DNA of 64,000 bases, from positions 1 to 64,000 of the forward strand of contig SUVX01000012.1 of the NCBI GenBank assembly GCA_015061725.1. The letters are read 5' to 3'. Positions 19,001 to 28,100 of the stretch are shown one piece after another; the stretch's first letter is position 1, and each line of letters starts with the position of its first letter. The stretch comes from Lentisphaerota bacterium (GTDB lineage Bacteria > Verrucomicrobiota > Lentisphaeria > Victivallales > Victivallaceae). Position numbers and translations under genes: made by a program. Under the pieces are notes generated by a model. That model was not told the origin of the DNA and did no database searches. It worked only from the letters and a program-made list of their open reading frames with translations.

Positions 19001-19578
19001 ACCAAATCTGCTTTGGGAGTCAGATTTTTTATCGGGAAACTGATTCTGCGTTCCGTTGCCAGCTGACCGTCGATATACATTGACAGCTGGACGGGATCCC
19101 ATGAACAGATGATATGGTGCCATTCACCGGCTTTCCATTCTCCCGGACGGAATTGTGCAAACAGCCAGAAACCCAATTCTCCCCGCATGAAGTACAATGA
19201 TTCACCGGTGAAGTATTTGTAAATATAAAAATTATTTTTTCCAGCCCATGCCGAGAAAAACGGTGCAAAAAATCCGGTATCCGTACCGTTCCAGTTGAGG
19301 GGTTTGATCCAGAATGAAATCGTCCCAGAAGTCCAATCCAGATTTTTTTCATGCGAATAAGAAACACCGTGGCGGATTTTTTTCTCATCCATACCGACAA
19401 GGAGAGCTTTTCCACGCAGACCGGGACGGAATGTGGGCGTATTTTCCGTCTTGAATGTCTTTGCTCCGGCGGCAATAACAGGTGTGACTGTATCGTCAAA
19501 GTTGCAATGAAAAATGGGGTTTGCTCCTGAGCAGACAGTACAGAATATCAGCAGCAAAGCGGCAATATTGATTTTCAT
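16042..19578 (-). CDS. Secreted LamG plus DUF6067-like glycoside-hydrolase protein
   Basis: An 1178-residue protein with a signal peptide (MKINIAALLLIFCTVCSGA). A LamG/concanavalin-like domain spans about 20-235 (ISFWIKPLNW, WHHIICSWDPVQLSMYIDGQ, LIDEFKIYNRILTRQEVLNI). A beta-rich middle follows, and then a DUF6067-type region from GGWIPVAAKNNSVKIWGRT (about 550), related to the N-terminal part of GH123-like enzymes. The C-terminal barrel-like part has FYSAYNFTGPFLPFWSWYEE and DGMYGGEGQENA, and ends in a beta-sandwich. It probably hydrolyses an extracellular polysaccharide. It lies 36 bases behind a pseudopilin gene; the ribosome site is weak. Confidence 0.7.
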   Translation of the reverse strand: MKINIAALLLIFCTVCSGANPIFHCNFDDTVTPVIAAGAKTFKTENTPTFRPGLRGKALLVGMDEKKIRHGVSYSHEKNLDWTSGTISFWIKPLNWNGTDTGFFAPFFSAWAGKNNFYIYKYFTGESLYFMRGELGFWLFAQFRPGEWKAGEWHHIICSWDPVQLSMYIDGQLATERRISFPIKNLTPKADLVIGENSRTLKLKNKGRLSLIDEFKIYNRILTRQEVLNIYQKDKQNILPKGLVTVPRRENSFTGSGFTDMATDEYAVCQNSYTLSFDDRCLYVSLKKAVKAAHVELTSPEGKKHVFKLSSGKAKIVLAPLNLKPGITGWKFNLIAGNTDLRGGLRLELDRSMPTISFAPPYDLERNVLDLKVSRTPGFKMIFDRDTTFNYGFSRLNANLNKPYSLYQKNMPDFLKMKLVFEKGGKEYFRTDLNVRKNQPLAVKYLYTKIKERQLLVAFHGKTSGYAVADFCDLKGKVRQSEKVEIPLGKTYYDLLFPVRLKSGNYLIKISHSTKEGKKTFIWDQELRIPPENDPLTTPYIDPEKDQLPPGGWIPVAAKNNSVKIWGRTLRLDKGLIFSSLISQGKELLAAPDTLSINGKKLVPHSVSVKKIHADTMNAEFEKTADYGAVKAQIKIKISFDGYARITLKLIPVKPLKIRELAYEIPFKNEQVKLVRDSQSLSKTAGLAGKKFTAALAPIPAIWVGNYYTGINFTAENLKNWHYRTMRHVEMQRDKNSANLRFLLVSAPLTFSEAREFVFGLTVTPVKPLNRKLLRQREKKDWQLLDLWKHFNYLHPDNLNKEAPFRGMETFYSQHKMFPVLFFYSAYNFTGPFLPFWSWYEENWRQIKHNRNYGTWTGSKPRAYCEGCINSAGYRNFRLNNLHDFLTRKNNPLLIPGTRNLYFDAPWEESCYNTKHGCSLWRDSTGKERTHILIDVFREKALNVWRMIKRVSPESLVTYHAEWPKFMPFQSFTDGMYGGEGQENAVAANNGYYDILSPAAFNATFSPYIWSAKTVLIPQLSRGLQLNYPAKYRSWDPRKPIWKKAILHYIGLAAVHDVDLMERTPWSFIWWKAQDDLGWNEKTVFHPYYADIPAVKTTPVSDRIVASAYTNSGKLMLAVLNDTDREQTVKVTLDLKKLGVRKGLTGCDIWEPETKYSLTPQLNVVMPPRGFRLINFLR

Positions 19579-19614
19579 GATTTGTTTCTTTCTGTTTAAA
19601 TCTGTTTGAATTGC

Positions 19615-20715
19615 TTAAAGCTTCCAATCTTTCCATGAATTGGGATAACCGGAGTACAGTTTATATCTCCAGAACCAGGTGTTTGCCGCCTGAGAAGATG
19701 TCCCGATACTGCCGTTGTACCAGAACGGGATTTGATTGCGGGTCAAAGTTTTGACATTGCCTGTCAAAAATACGAAACTTGCCGCTGAATTATGTCTGTT
19801 CCTCAGTGCCGTATCCCAGTCGTGTACCGGACTCATGTTCATCCCGGCACCTTCTCCGAAATAGACTGTCCGCTCCGGATATTTCAATGCCTCTTTGGGA
19901 CTGAAATCAGAGGCGCTTGAGCCGCCCAGATAATCATTGATGCCGTAATCAGTTGCTTGGTTGTATCCCCAGCCGCGTTTTCCTTTGTAGGATCTGCACA
20001 TCAACATCGCCGGTGTTCCCATCGGGGTCATATCTGAAGCCTGAAATCCTTTGGCGGGCGGAATATATCCGGTCATGATCAACAAGACATTGTAAACGTT
20101 GTTGGAAGCTGTTTCATGAGTAAGAACAGTTCCCTGAATACCATGTGGAACCCGCCTGACACCAAAATCATCACTGTAACTTCTTGCCGCCGTGTACAAC
20201 TGTTTCAAATTATTGACACAGTAAGTGATACTTGCCCTCTCTCTGGCAGAATTCAACGCAGGCAACAGCATCGCTGCAAGAATGGCAATAATGGCAATAA
20301 CAACCAGCAGTTCTATGAGAGTAAAGGGGTGTGATGCGAGGGGAAAAGACAACTTTTTTTCTCGTGAAAAAAAGTTGTCTTTTCCCCTCGCGCTCCCCTT
20401 TTCTTTCAAAAAAAGCGGGGTATTTTGTTGTTGGGCGAAACCAGCCGTATTCTGCGGCGCCTGACTCCGTACCCTTCCGTACTCTTCCGTACTTTTCCGT
20501 ACCAACGCGCCGCCCCACAAAGACAGCGTACTGCAGCGGTTATACAAAACATCTGTTTTACAAGCAGCATTCACCGGCAGGTCAATCAGCGTGAACGCCG
20601 ACCGGGGGGAAGATTTCAAGGCGAAACAGACTTTTTTGTAATGGAACAGCGCTTTTTTCTGCCAAATAGAACAAGAGGATTCCAACGTTGATTTTACATG
20701 CTGCAACTTTTTCAT
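19615..20715 (-). CDS. Prepilin-type pseudopilin with 130-residue leader and two FTLI motifs
   Basis: A 366-residue product. The standard core [19 protein letters not shown] begins at residue 131, and the C-terminus has [15 protein letters not shown] (H-X9-TG). The start is well supported by AAGGATG upstream of the ATG. The leader carries a first, broken motif [12 protein letters not shown] at 40-51 that is not followed by a hydrophobic helix. Residues from about 61 to 130 are then encoded by hairpin element copy B. The [19 protein letters not shown] segment matches the leader of the pseudopilin at 6418. Normal prepilin peptidase processing would have to occur at residue 131, far from the N-terminus. 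Confidence 0.85.
   Translation of the reverse strand: MKKLQHVKSTLESSCSIWQKKALFHYKKVCFALKSSPRSAFTLIDLPVNAACKTDVLYNRCSTLSLWGGALVRKSTEEYGRVRSQAPQNTAGFAQQQNTPLFLKEKGSARGKDNFFSREKKLSFPLASHPFTLIELLVVIAIIAILAAMLLPALNSARERASITYCVNNLKQLYTAARSYSDDFGVRRVPHGIQGTVLTHETASNNVYNVLLIMTGYIPPAKGFQASDMTPMGTPAMLMCRSYKGKRGWGYNQATDYGINDYLGGSSASDFSPKEALKYPERTVYFGEGAGMNMSPVHDWDTALRNRHNSAASFVFLTGNVKTLTRNQIPFWYNGSIGTSSQAANTWFWRYKLYSGYPNSWKDWKL
20326..20534 (-). repeat. Hairpin element copy B, inside a pseudopilin gene
   Basis: A 26-bp perfect inverted repeat (20336-20361 and 20366-20391, loop TCGT on the + strand) is followed, on the + strand, by a GCGGGGTATTTTG block (about 20414-20427) and four 10-bp TACGGAARRG-type units (about 20466-20503). 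The stem sequence differs from the other copies but pairing is complete. The hairpin loop orientation is opposite to the other copies relative to the flanking blocks. The left boundary is exactly the F codon of FTLIELL. Confidence 0.88.
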
Positions 20716-20748
20716 AGAGTCACCATCCTTTTTAGCGGGGTCTGCAAG

Positions 20749-20776
20749 GCTATAAAATTTTTTCGCAAGTTGTCAA
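20749..20776 (-). promoter_or_regulatory. Predicted promoter of the pseudopilin-LamG/DUF6067 operon
   Basis: On the minus strand a consensus TTGACA (20776-20771) is followed after 16 bases by TATAGC (20754-20749), giving a leader of about 25-30 bases before the ATG at 20715. Confidence 0.55.
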
Positions 20777-20904
20777 GACGCAACGCAATCAAAAAACGGA
20801 TTTCGGGCATTGTTCCTGACACTCTGGCATAAATATAAACTGATTATATTTTTGCTGCAAGTCTTCGGGAAATTTTTTTGAGAAAAAATCCGGAATGATG
20901 TGTA

Positions 20905-20928
20905 ATATGTGAAAAAAATTTTACATAT
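20905..20928. promoter_or_regulatory. Inverted repeat, candidate operator
   Basis: ATATGT (20905-20910) and ACATAT (20923-20928) flank an A-run/T-run spacer and sit seven bases before the -35 of the rightward promoter. The position fits autoregulation by the adjacent GntR/LacI-type protein. No second copy was found in the window. Confidence 0.35.
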
Positions 20929-20934
20929 TTTTGT

Positions 20935-20963
20935 TTGGAAACTGTCTTGAAGTGTGCTATTTT
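20935..20963 (+). promoter_or_regulatory. Predicted promoter of the GntR/LacI-type regulator
   Basis: TTGGAA (20935-20940), 17 bases, TATTTT (20958-20963). The leader to the ATG at 21152 would be about 180 bases. Confidence 0.4.
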
Positions 20964-21151
20964 ATCTGAAGAGGCAATAAAATCATGTGAAAAAGCAAAA
21001 GGAACCGACAGAAACAAAAAAATAAATTTTTATTTTAAATGATTATGGTTAAGTTTGTTATTAAAGGTTTGATGTGCATTGTTTTCTCTTTGAATAATTT
21101 GTTGAAACTTCGGTGTTATACTTCAGAAAGTTTGTTTTAAAAGGAAAAGTT

Positions 21152-22237
21152 ATGGGGATTGATGAAAAAAAACAGAGCGTGTTAAGTTACATAATGTCCT
21201 GCCTTTTATCGGGAAATTATCCGGCAAACAGTGCGATTGCCACTGCTCGGGAACTGGCAGAAAAATTTGATTTGAGCCGCTATCACGTTCAGCAGGCATT
21301 ATCAGAACTTTACCGGCGCAATCTGATCGTCTGCCGGAAAAAGGGCGGTATCACAGTCGTCAGACAATTATTTGAACGTGAAAAACGTCAGATCATAAAT
21401 TTTGATTCCAGGACGATTTTGATTATCAATCACATTCCCGTGAACAGTCCGTGGAAGGGTGTTCATCTTAACGATAATTTTTTTGCTGCCCTGCTTACGC
21501 CGCTTAAAGCAGCCGGGTATTCCGTTGTCTGGGAAAATTTGCCGGTCACGGATGATGATGACGGATTCAATCTCGGAATAGAAAAAATCATCCGTTTCTA
21601 TGAACCCAAAGCGGTCATTGTAATTGCCAGCGGCAGGAATTTTTACCACTTTCAGGAAATTTATTATCTTGTACACGATAATGTGTTTGTTTTCAAACGT
21701 TCAGGATTTCTGAATGCCCGCAACTTGCTCCGCACTTTCGGTATCGCAGACTGTCAGGATGGAACAACTGCGGCAGAAGCCGCTTTTTCAGCCGGAGCTG
21801 CCCGGGTGATTTTTTGTTACAGGACAAGCCGATATGTCCTATACTGGCAGCAGGAACGCAGAAAGGGCATACAACTGTATCTGCAAATGCACAAAGGCGG
21901 TCCGGCGTTTTTGGATGATTTTCATTTCTCCGGAAATATACCGTCAGAACTGCTGAAACCGGATACCGCATTGATCGCACATAACGATGAATTGGCTGCT
22001 CAAATCATAGATGCGGCAAAAAGTGCCGGATATCAGGCCGGAAAGGACTACAAAATCATCGGGTTTGGTGACGACAACCGGTTCCGTGATTATGATTTAA
22101 CGACGATGCAACCGGATTTGCCTGCCATCGGCAAAGCAATGGCAGAGGCTGTTTTGAACTCCTGCCGTTCGTTCGGACCGGTTCCGTTTTTTTCCAGCCT
22201 GATTCCGTCTGTCCTTGTCCGGCGCTCAACGCTTTGA
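21152..22237 (+). CDS. GntR-HTH / LacI-type sensor transcriptional regulator
   Basis: A 361-residue protein. A GntR winged helix occupies about 1-75 (ATARELAEKFDLSRYHVQQALSEL). It is fused to a periplasmic-binding-protein-like sensor of the LacI type (about 85-355), with the typical C-terminal DTALIAHNDELAAQII and IIGFGDDNRF. This architecture matches AraR-like sugar-responsive repressors. AAGGAAAAG precedes the ATG at 21152; an ORF start 39 bases upstream is less likely. It is divergent from the pseudopilin and LamG/DUF6067-like genes, its probable targets. The ligand cannot be told from sequence. Confidence 0.85.
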   Translation: MGIDEKKQSVLSYIMSCLLSGNYPANSAIATARELAEKFDLSRYHVQQALSELYRRNLIVCRKKGGITVVRQLFEREKRQIINFDSRTILIINHIPVNSPWKGVHLNDNFFAALLTPLKAAGYSVVWENLPVTDDDDGFNLGIEKIIRFYEPKAVIVIASGRNFYHFQEIYYLVHDNVFVFKRSGFLNARNLLRTFGIADCQDGTTAAEAAFSAGAARVIFCYRTSRYVLYWQQERRKGIQLYLQMHKGGPAFLDDFHFSGNIPSELLKPDTALIAHNDELAAQIIDAAKSAGYQAGKDYKIIGFGDDNRFRDYDLTTMQPDLPAIGKAMAEAVLNSCRSFGPVPFFSSLIPSVLVRRSTL

Positions 22238-22272
22238 GTAATCTGCGGAAAATCATATAAGTCTTATAAACA

Positions 22273-22489
22273 AGCGTTGCATACCCTGTCAACCAATACC
22301 CCGCTTTTTTTGCTTACCTCTTTTACAGGGCATTTGAGGTTATACAGGGGGCAATCATAACCCATTACGATTGCATATTCCGTTCACCAACTGCCCCGCT
22401 TTTTTTGAAAAGAGTTAGGGGGTTCGGGGGGAAGAGAAAAACTTTTTTTCCCGTGAAAAAAAGTTTTTCTCTTCCCCCCGATTCCCATC
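22273..22489 (+). repeat. Hairpin element copy 4 with a partial left-end duplication
   Basis: A 25-bp perfect inverted repeat lies at 22426-22450 and 22455-22479, loop CCGT; the stem sequence is identical to copy 1. It is preceded by GCCCCGCTTTTTTTGAAAAGAGTT (22393 on). A second CAATACCCCGCTTTTTTTG block sits at about 22294-22312, with upstream similarity to the 66-bp repeat at 129-260. The right end (CGATTCCCATC) touches the TAG of the leftward PPC-domain gene at 22490. No gene is apparent in 22238-22489. Confidence 0.82.
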
Positions 22490-24589
22490 CTACTTTTCAG
22501 GAACAGCGACGATGAGGCGGCGGGCGGGGAGGAGACCGACGGCGCGTGTTTTGCGCATGGAAACAGTTTTGGTTTTTCTGTCGCGGTATTTGTAGGAGTA
22601 AGTGATATTGACCATGATCACCTGATTGACGGAAACGGGTTTTGCTTCCGGGGTAACTTTGATTGTTGCGGTGGCGATACCGTTTTTATATTTGACATCT
22701 TCAATCAGGACGCCGAGGGGCTGATCCATGAGCGCCATGCCGGTGATCGCAAAATCCTGCGGCAGCCATTTTGAGGTGGAAACGGTGATGGTTGTGCTTG
22801 TGCCGGGATAGAGTTTCAGGGCAGGGGGATCGGGGTGTTTCCAGTTGACATAGCTGCTTGCCCAGTATTTGCCGTAACGTGAGATCAAAAAATCTCCTTC
22901 GCAGGGGATCAGGTGGTTGTAGGCAAAAGCCTGCATTGCCAGGGTACCGGGGATGACTCTTCTTGTGATGCCGTCGGCGGAGCCGTGAATGACAGCCGTG
23001 GTCAGTTTGCCGTTGCGGACGCTTGAACTGTCAACGGTGAAAGTTGCTTCAGAGACACCGGCAGGGACGGTGGTTTCTCCGCAGAGGCGGAATCCCTCTT
23101 TGCTGTGCATTTTGAGTGTGACAGGACCGTTGAATCCGTCGAGACGCTCCACGATGATACCCAGAGTGCCGCGGCCGGCGGCTTCCAGAGCGGCGGGATA
23201 ACCGTAAATGCGGAAATCAGGACGGGGATTGTCAATTCTCAAATAATACTGATAATCCTTGCCGCCTGCTCCGGCATTGTCGCAGAAAACGGCTTTGTAA
23301 ATACCGCTTTTTGCGGCGGTGAAAATCAACGTCGGGTCTGTGTGCTGCATGATATTGCCGATTTTCTGACGCTTGACATCATCACAGACGAGGATGCGTT
23401 TGTTGTCAGGATCATAAATTTCAAGCAGTCCGTCAATGGGGGAGTTGAGACGTCTTGCCCAGGAATCAACGACGATTTTTTCTCCGGCTTTGGCTTTGAA
23501 ACAGTAGGTGTGTTTTTCTCCGGGCTTGTCAATAACACCATGAATGACTGCCGGAGTTGTCAAAATCTGTTTTGCGTTTTTTGCAAGTTTAATGGGGGCA
23601 ACGGCAAAACGCGGCGGCGCAAAGATGGGATACGGACGGGGATTTTTGTCGATTTCGATGCGATAGACAAAATCGTTGCGTCCGCGGTGGAGCGCGTCAC
23701 GGACAAGCAGCGTGTATTTGCCGTCAGCGGGAACTTTGAATTTCAGAACCGGGTCGGGGTGGAAATAACGGTCATCAGCAAAGGCAAGCTGCTTGTTTTC
23801 GGCGTCTCTGATTTCCAGAACAGCCTGAAAGTGTCCGGGGACACCATCACCGACAAAGGGGAGCAGACTTCTGCCTTTGAGGTCAAAATAAAGGACATCA
23901 CCTTTTTTGCCGTCAAAATAAAATTTATCGGTTTCTCCGGGCATGATCTGACCGTTGAGAACGCAGGGATAGGCAAACGAGCCTGTTTCAACTTTGACAA
24001 AGGGCGGCTGATAGCGCGGTTCTTTGAATTCGGGAACCTGATTGATGTAGAAGGGAACAGGATTGCTGACCCAGTTGCCGTTGGTCAAACGCAGTTCGCG
24101 CCGTCCGGGACGGGCTTTTTTGTCGATTTTGACTTTGACAATGACATTCTGTCCGATACTGGGACTCATCTGCAGGGAGTTGCGCGGCACATAGAGAAAG
24201 TTCGTCACAAGTTCAAACTGCAGCGGGGTGGTTTCATTAAGTTTGCTGTACCAGGGGTGATAGCGCCAGTCAACGGTGCTGTTTTCTCCGGTCGGGAGAC
24301 GGAGAAACGAACGGTCTCCGTTGACGATACGGCGGACCCATGTGTTGAGATAACGCCGCTGGGAACCGGATGGGTGCGGGGTATTGCGGACAACTTCACA
24401 GTGAAGAGTTTTGACACCTTCTCCGGTGACGATAACCTGTTTTGCGCCGCCGAGTCCCTGACCGCCGACGAGGATTTCAACTTCTTCACCGGCTTTACCG
24501 CCTGCGGGGTAAAGGTAACCGACGTATGCCGCCTGAAGAGTTCCGGCAAGGGAAAGAACGGCAGCGAGCATCGTATATTTGTGCAGCAT
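22490..24589 (-). CDS. Secreted protein with PPC-type beta-sandwich domains
   Basis: A 699-residue protein with a signal peptide (MLHKYTMLAAVLSLAGTLQA). An IPT/TIG-like N-terminal domain (YPAGGKAGEEVEILVGGQGL) is followed by two bacterial pre-peptidase C-terminal (PPC) type units: one at about 205-320 (GETDKFYFDGKKGDVLYFDL, DGKYTLLVRDALHRG) and one at about 345-455 (PGEKHTYCFKAKAGEKIVVD). The remainder is beta-rich. Planctomycete-type secreted proteins of this build are common but uncharacterised; no catalytic motif was found. It appears monocistronic. The C-terminus ends at a hairpin element. Confidence 0.75.
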   Translation of the reverse strand: MLHKYTMLAAVLSLAGTLQAAYVGYLYPAGGKAGEEVEILVGGQGLGGAKQVIVTGEGVKTLHCEVVRNTPHPSGSQRRYLNTWVRRIVNGDRSFLRLPTGENSTVDWRYHPWYSKLNETTPLQFELVTNFLYVPRNSLQMSPSIGQNVIVKVKIDKKARPGRRELRLTNGNWVSNPVPFYINQVPEFKEPRYQPPFVKVETGSFAYPCVLNGQIMPGETDKFYFDGKKGDVLYFDLKGRSLLPFVGDGVPGHFQAVLEIRDAENKQLAFADDRYFHPDPVLKFKVPADGKYTLLVRDALHRGRNDFVYRIEIDKNPRPYPIFAPPRFAVAPIKLAKNAKQILTTPAVIHGVIDKPGEKHTYCFKAKAGEKIVVDSWARRLNSPIDGLLEIYDPDNKRILVCDDVKRQKIGNIMQHTDPTLIFTAAKSGIYKAVFCDNAGAGGKDYQYYLRIDNPRPDFRIYGYPAALEAAGRGTLGIIVERLDGFNGPVTLKMHSKEGFRLCGETTVPAGVSEATFTVDSSSVRNGKLTTAVIHGSADGITRRVIPGTLAMQAFAYNHLIPCEGDFLISRYGKYWASSYVNWKHPDPPALKLYPGTSTTITVSTSKWLPQDFAITGMALMDQPLGVLIEDVKYKNGIATATIKVTPEAKPVSVNQVIMVNITYSYKYRDRKTKTVSMRKTRAVGLLPARRLIVAVPEK

Positions 24590-24707
24590 TTTTCTGTCTC
24601 CGAAAATTGTGTTTAAAAAAGGATTCCGTTCTTACAATAGCATAGATGAAAATGCTTTTCAAATACAAAAAACAGAGACAGGCAAAAATCTGCTGAAAAA
24701 ATCTGTT

Positions 24708-24852
24708 TTAAAGCGAAAACAAGCAACATTTTCCGGGGGCAATGTCATTGGCGCACCATGAAACGGACGAGTCTCCGAAGTTGGCAATAAAGCGGTAAAC
24801 TTTATTGTCGGGAGTTGTCAATTCAACGGCTCTGGTGTTTTCAGGGGAGTGT
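24708..24852 (-). pseudogene. Remnant: C-terminal tail of a lost secreted/hydrolase-like protein
   Basis: A minus frame of about 47 codons reads as plausible protein (RAVELTTPDNKVYRFIANFG, ending CCLFSL) and stops with TAA at 24710-24708. It is closed upstream by a TGA next to 24852 and has no start or ribosome site. The text resembles the beta-sandwich tail of glycosidases. I interpret it as the 3' end left by a deletion. Confidence 0.6.
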
Positions 24853-25155
24853 CACCGGGTCTCCGTTGCCCGGGATTTCAAACAGCATTACGGTATTCCC
24901 ATCTCGCACTATCTGCACGCCCGGCGTATACAGGAGGCGTTTCATCTGATCCGGGATACGGCAATCCCCCTGAGAGAGATTCCGCCGCTGTGCGGATTTT
25001 CCTCGATCAGTTATCTGACAAAGGTCATCAAAAAAATGACCGGCAGCACGCCGGGGGAACTGCGTAAAAACGCTCTCCGCAATGCGCCGCTGCCCCTTGA
25101 ACAAAATGACCTGTTCCCGGCAAAGGGCGCAGGAACAGGTCAGAGTGTTTCGTGA
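24853..25155 (+). pseudogene. Remnant: C-terminal DNA-binding part of an AraC regulator
   Basis: From about 24853 the + frame encodes the last 100 residues of an AraC protein: VARDFKQHYGIPISHYLHARR, the signature region IPLREIPPLCGFSSISYLTK, then GSTPGELRKN. The whole sensor domain and the first HTH helix are missing. An upstream in-frame ATG at 24805 lies in unrelated sequence belonging to the other remnant. The similarity begins exactly where the minus-strand remnant ends. Confidence 0.75.
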
Positions 25156-25166
25156 CGGTCGGGATA

Positions 25167-28100
25167 TTACTTCATTTTCTGCAGGATCACCCGGTCGCAG
25201 AATACCTGGATACCTTTTTTCGTTTTGATGCTGCGTAAAGAAATATTGACCCGCCAGTTGATATTTCTTCCGGACGCATCATCAAAATTGGTCACACTTC
25301 CCAGATTGAACAAAATCTTTCTGTCCGGACCGTAAAGGATGGTGGAAGGTGTCAGCTTGACCAGTTTGGGAAAGTGGATACAGCGGTAATCTGCGCCGTG
25401 AAGATTCTTTTGGCTGATGACCAGTTTCACATCCGTCGCTGGATTTTCTTTATCCGTGATCCTGAATGTGAAACTCTTTCCGTCAACAGATTCCGTGACT
25501 GCTTTTCCGGTAAAACTTATTTCATCTTTGACCAGTGCTTTTTTATTGCCGTCATTGATGACAGGCGCCAGCACCTGCAGCCGGGCCGGATCCAGTTTCC
25601 GCAGATGGCCCGGCAGATTTTTATTGATGCGTACACCCTCTTTGCTCTTGAGATACGCCGGCAGTTTTTTGGAAATCGGCGCAAAGACGATGGGGCGGAC
25701 CTTTTGAACCTCATTGATCGTCCGGGTCAAACGCGCCGGAGCGCCTTTGCGGGCGGGTTCTTCCGGTTCCATAAGTTCCACGATCGCGCAGTCAAGTCCC
25801 AGACGGGCAAGGCGGACATGGAGATTATGAGTTCCGGTTGTCAGCTTTTCAGCCTTGTCAAAAAGTTCGCTCCAGCGGTTCAGGTTGCGGGGAGTCAGAT
25901 AACGGTAATGACCGTCATACATCCACCAGCGGCCGCCGGAAGATATGATCTTTTTCCGTTCCGTTTCAAGATCGTTGAGAAATTCGCGCATCAACTCTGC
26001 TGCAGGTCCGTAGAAAGCATCGGTGAACTGTTTGACCAGATCGGATACTTCACGTTCAGGATTTTCAAACAGCTTATGCATCACCCATGCCTGAAGTTCA
26101 GAGAAATTGCCGCCCTGATAAGTGCCGCAGGAATCGTGTTCAAACATGGTTCCGGTCGCACCGAATTTATACATGAAACGGATATCCGATGCGATACGAT
26201 CCAGATTGCCCACCGGAGGAGCGATCAGAAAACGCTCATCAAGCAGTTTGTTCTGATAAGGATTTGGGTAATACCAGACCCATACCCGGTCGGACAGTTG
26301 GCACCAGTTGTAAAAGTCAAGCATTTCCGGACGGTTGTTAGCTCCCAGCAAGTGATCGATGTAATCTCCGCCGATCGGACAGTATGTGATGATCAGATTT
26401 TCGGGCATCCGTTTGATGCCGTAAGGCGGTTTCTGGGTCTGTGAACGCTGATAAGCTGAGATGATGAAGGTTTCGTCGGGATACTTCGGACACAATTCCA
26501 GCATATAATCGAACAGCGGTCCGCCGGGGGTACGGTATTTTTTCTGAAGATCCTGACACTCCTTGCAGTAACACATATTCTGCATGACATCATTGAGTCC
26601 GACAGAGATGATAATATTTTTCTGATAACGTTTTTTCTGACTTTCTGCCAGCATCATCAGATTCCGGGTAAACACTTTTCTGAGTTCTTTATTGGAAAAA
26701 CAAAGCTGACGGTTCGGCACGCGTTTGCCTTTTTCATCCAGCGAGAAAAATTCCGGATGTGCCGTAAAATAATCTGTGCATTCAGGTTTGTATCCCGGAG
26801 GCAGCTTCAGATTGAAGTTTTTGGGCAGCCCCGGATGTTTCCCCGGCGGAAGAACGATGGATAAATTGTGTCCGCCAAGATTGCGGAAGTTGCCGTAATT
26901 TCTCAGCGCCTTGTTTTTTGTTCTGACATAAAGTTCATTATTCTGTTTGTTTCTGAAAGCATACAAAGAAGCCTTTTCCTTATCCGCATAGAAAAAGAGC
27001 ACCAGAGAACGCACTTCAAATGCCGGACGGGTCACAAAAACTTCACTGGCAAGCTCAAGTTTTTTCTTTTCAGGGTAATAAGAGTATCCCCAGCCTGAAA
27101 GCCACAGGCAGCCGAAGTGCTTTTCAAGCAGATCATACACGGCATACGCCGCCCCGTAAAGTTTGTCGCCGTAAAGATAAATATCGCCGTTTTCCGCAAC
27201 GTGGATGATCGAAGCCTGATCGCTCAAATCCCACTTGACACCTTTGGGGGAAATTCCGATAAAAATGTTTTTCTTTGCTTTGGCATCGGTGAAATCCGCC
27301 CCGGTCATCTTTTTCAGACCTTCTGCAAGTTCCTTTGCGGCAAAGGCATCGATCTCATTTCCTTTGGTGGAAAGAACGATCTTGTAATCGGTTTTGCCGT
27401 TTTCTGCCAGCACGATCTTTTGGGCAGGAAAGGCATTTTTACGCCGGATGAATACCGGCTGAGTCCATGCCGAACGCATACTCGGCAAACCGCTGTAAGT
27501 GGGAAGCACTTCAGGACAATGCCGGGAGATGCGGACACGGACATATTTTTCAAAGCCTGAAAAAGTATAGGCAAGTTTTGTTACATTGCGCCCGGCTTTG
27601 AGGACCTGTCCGTTTGCGCCGATGAACTCAATGCGGCAGGGCTTGTAAGTTTCAATTGCAAACTGCTTGTTATCACAGGCGATCTTTTTGAATTCAGGTC
27701 CCTGCGAGGCGTAAAAATTGCCTTTTTTAAGATTGTTCATCAACTCAGGCAGAGTCAGTTCATCCAGATACACGCTGCACCAGCCCGCCAGACGCGGTTC
27801 GTTGTGGGAGTCATCTGAAGCTGTTCCCCAGTAGCGGTATCCGCGGGTGAGGACATAATCCCATTTAGCTTCGGCATTGCGGAAATTACCTCTGGGGTAA
27901 AGATCGTAATTCTGATTTCCAACCTCCATGCCATAGGGCTGAACGGGGAAAGGCTTGTAGCCTTTTTCGGGATTGCCGATGATCCGGTCAAGTTCGTCAT
28001 AGGTGTAGCCGCTGCCTTTCCACCCCCTGGTATGCACGTTGGCATTGGGGTGACAGAGGATTACAAAAACGCCCTCTCTCACCAGATCGGCAATGAGCTG

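Larger units (their letters stand above)
20716..21151. other. 436-base divergent intergenic region
   Basis: AT-rich gap between the pseudopilin/LamG operon and the GntR/LacI-type regulator. It holds two opposing promoters and an inverted repeat (separate entries). No further gene or RNA was seen in the remaining bases 20970-21140. Confidence 0.6.
24590..25166. other. Gene-poor stretch holding two gene remnants
   Basis: 24590-24707 is AT-rich upstream sequence of the PPC-domain gene with no other feature seen. 24708-24852 and 24853-25155 are two broken genes facing away from each other (next entries). 25156-25166 separates the AraC remnant from the convergent PHP-DUF4838 gene. Confidence 0.6.
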
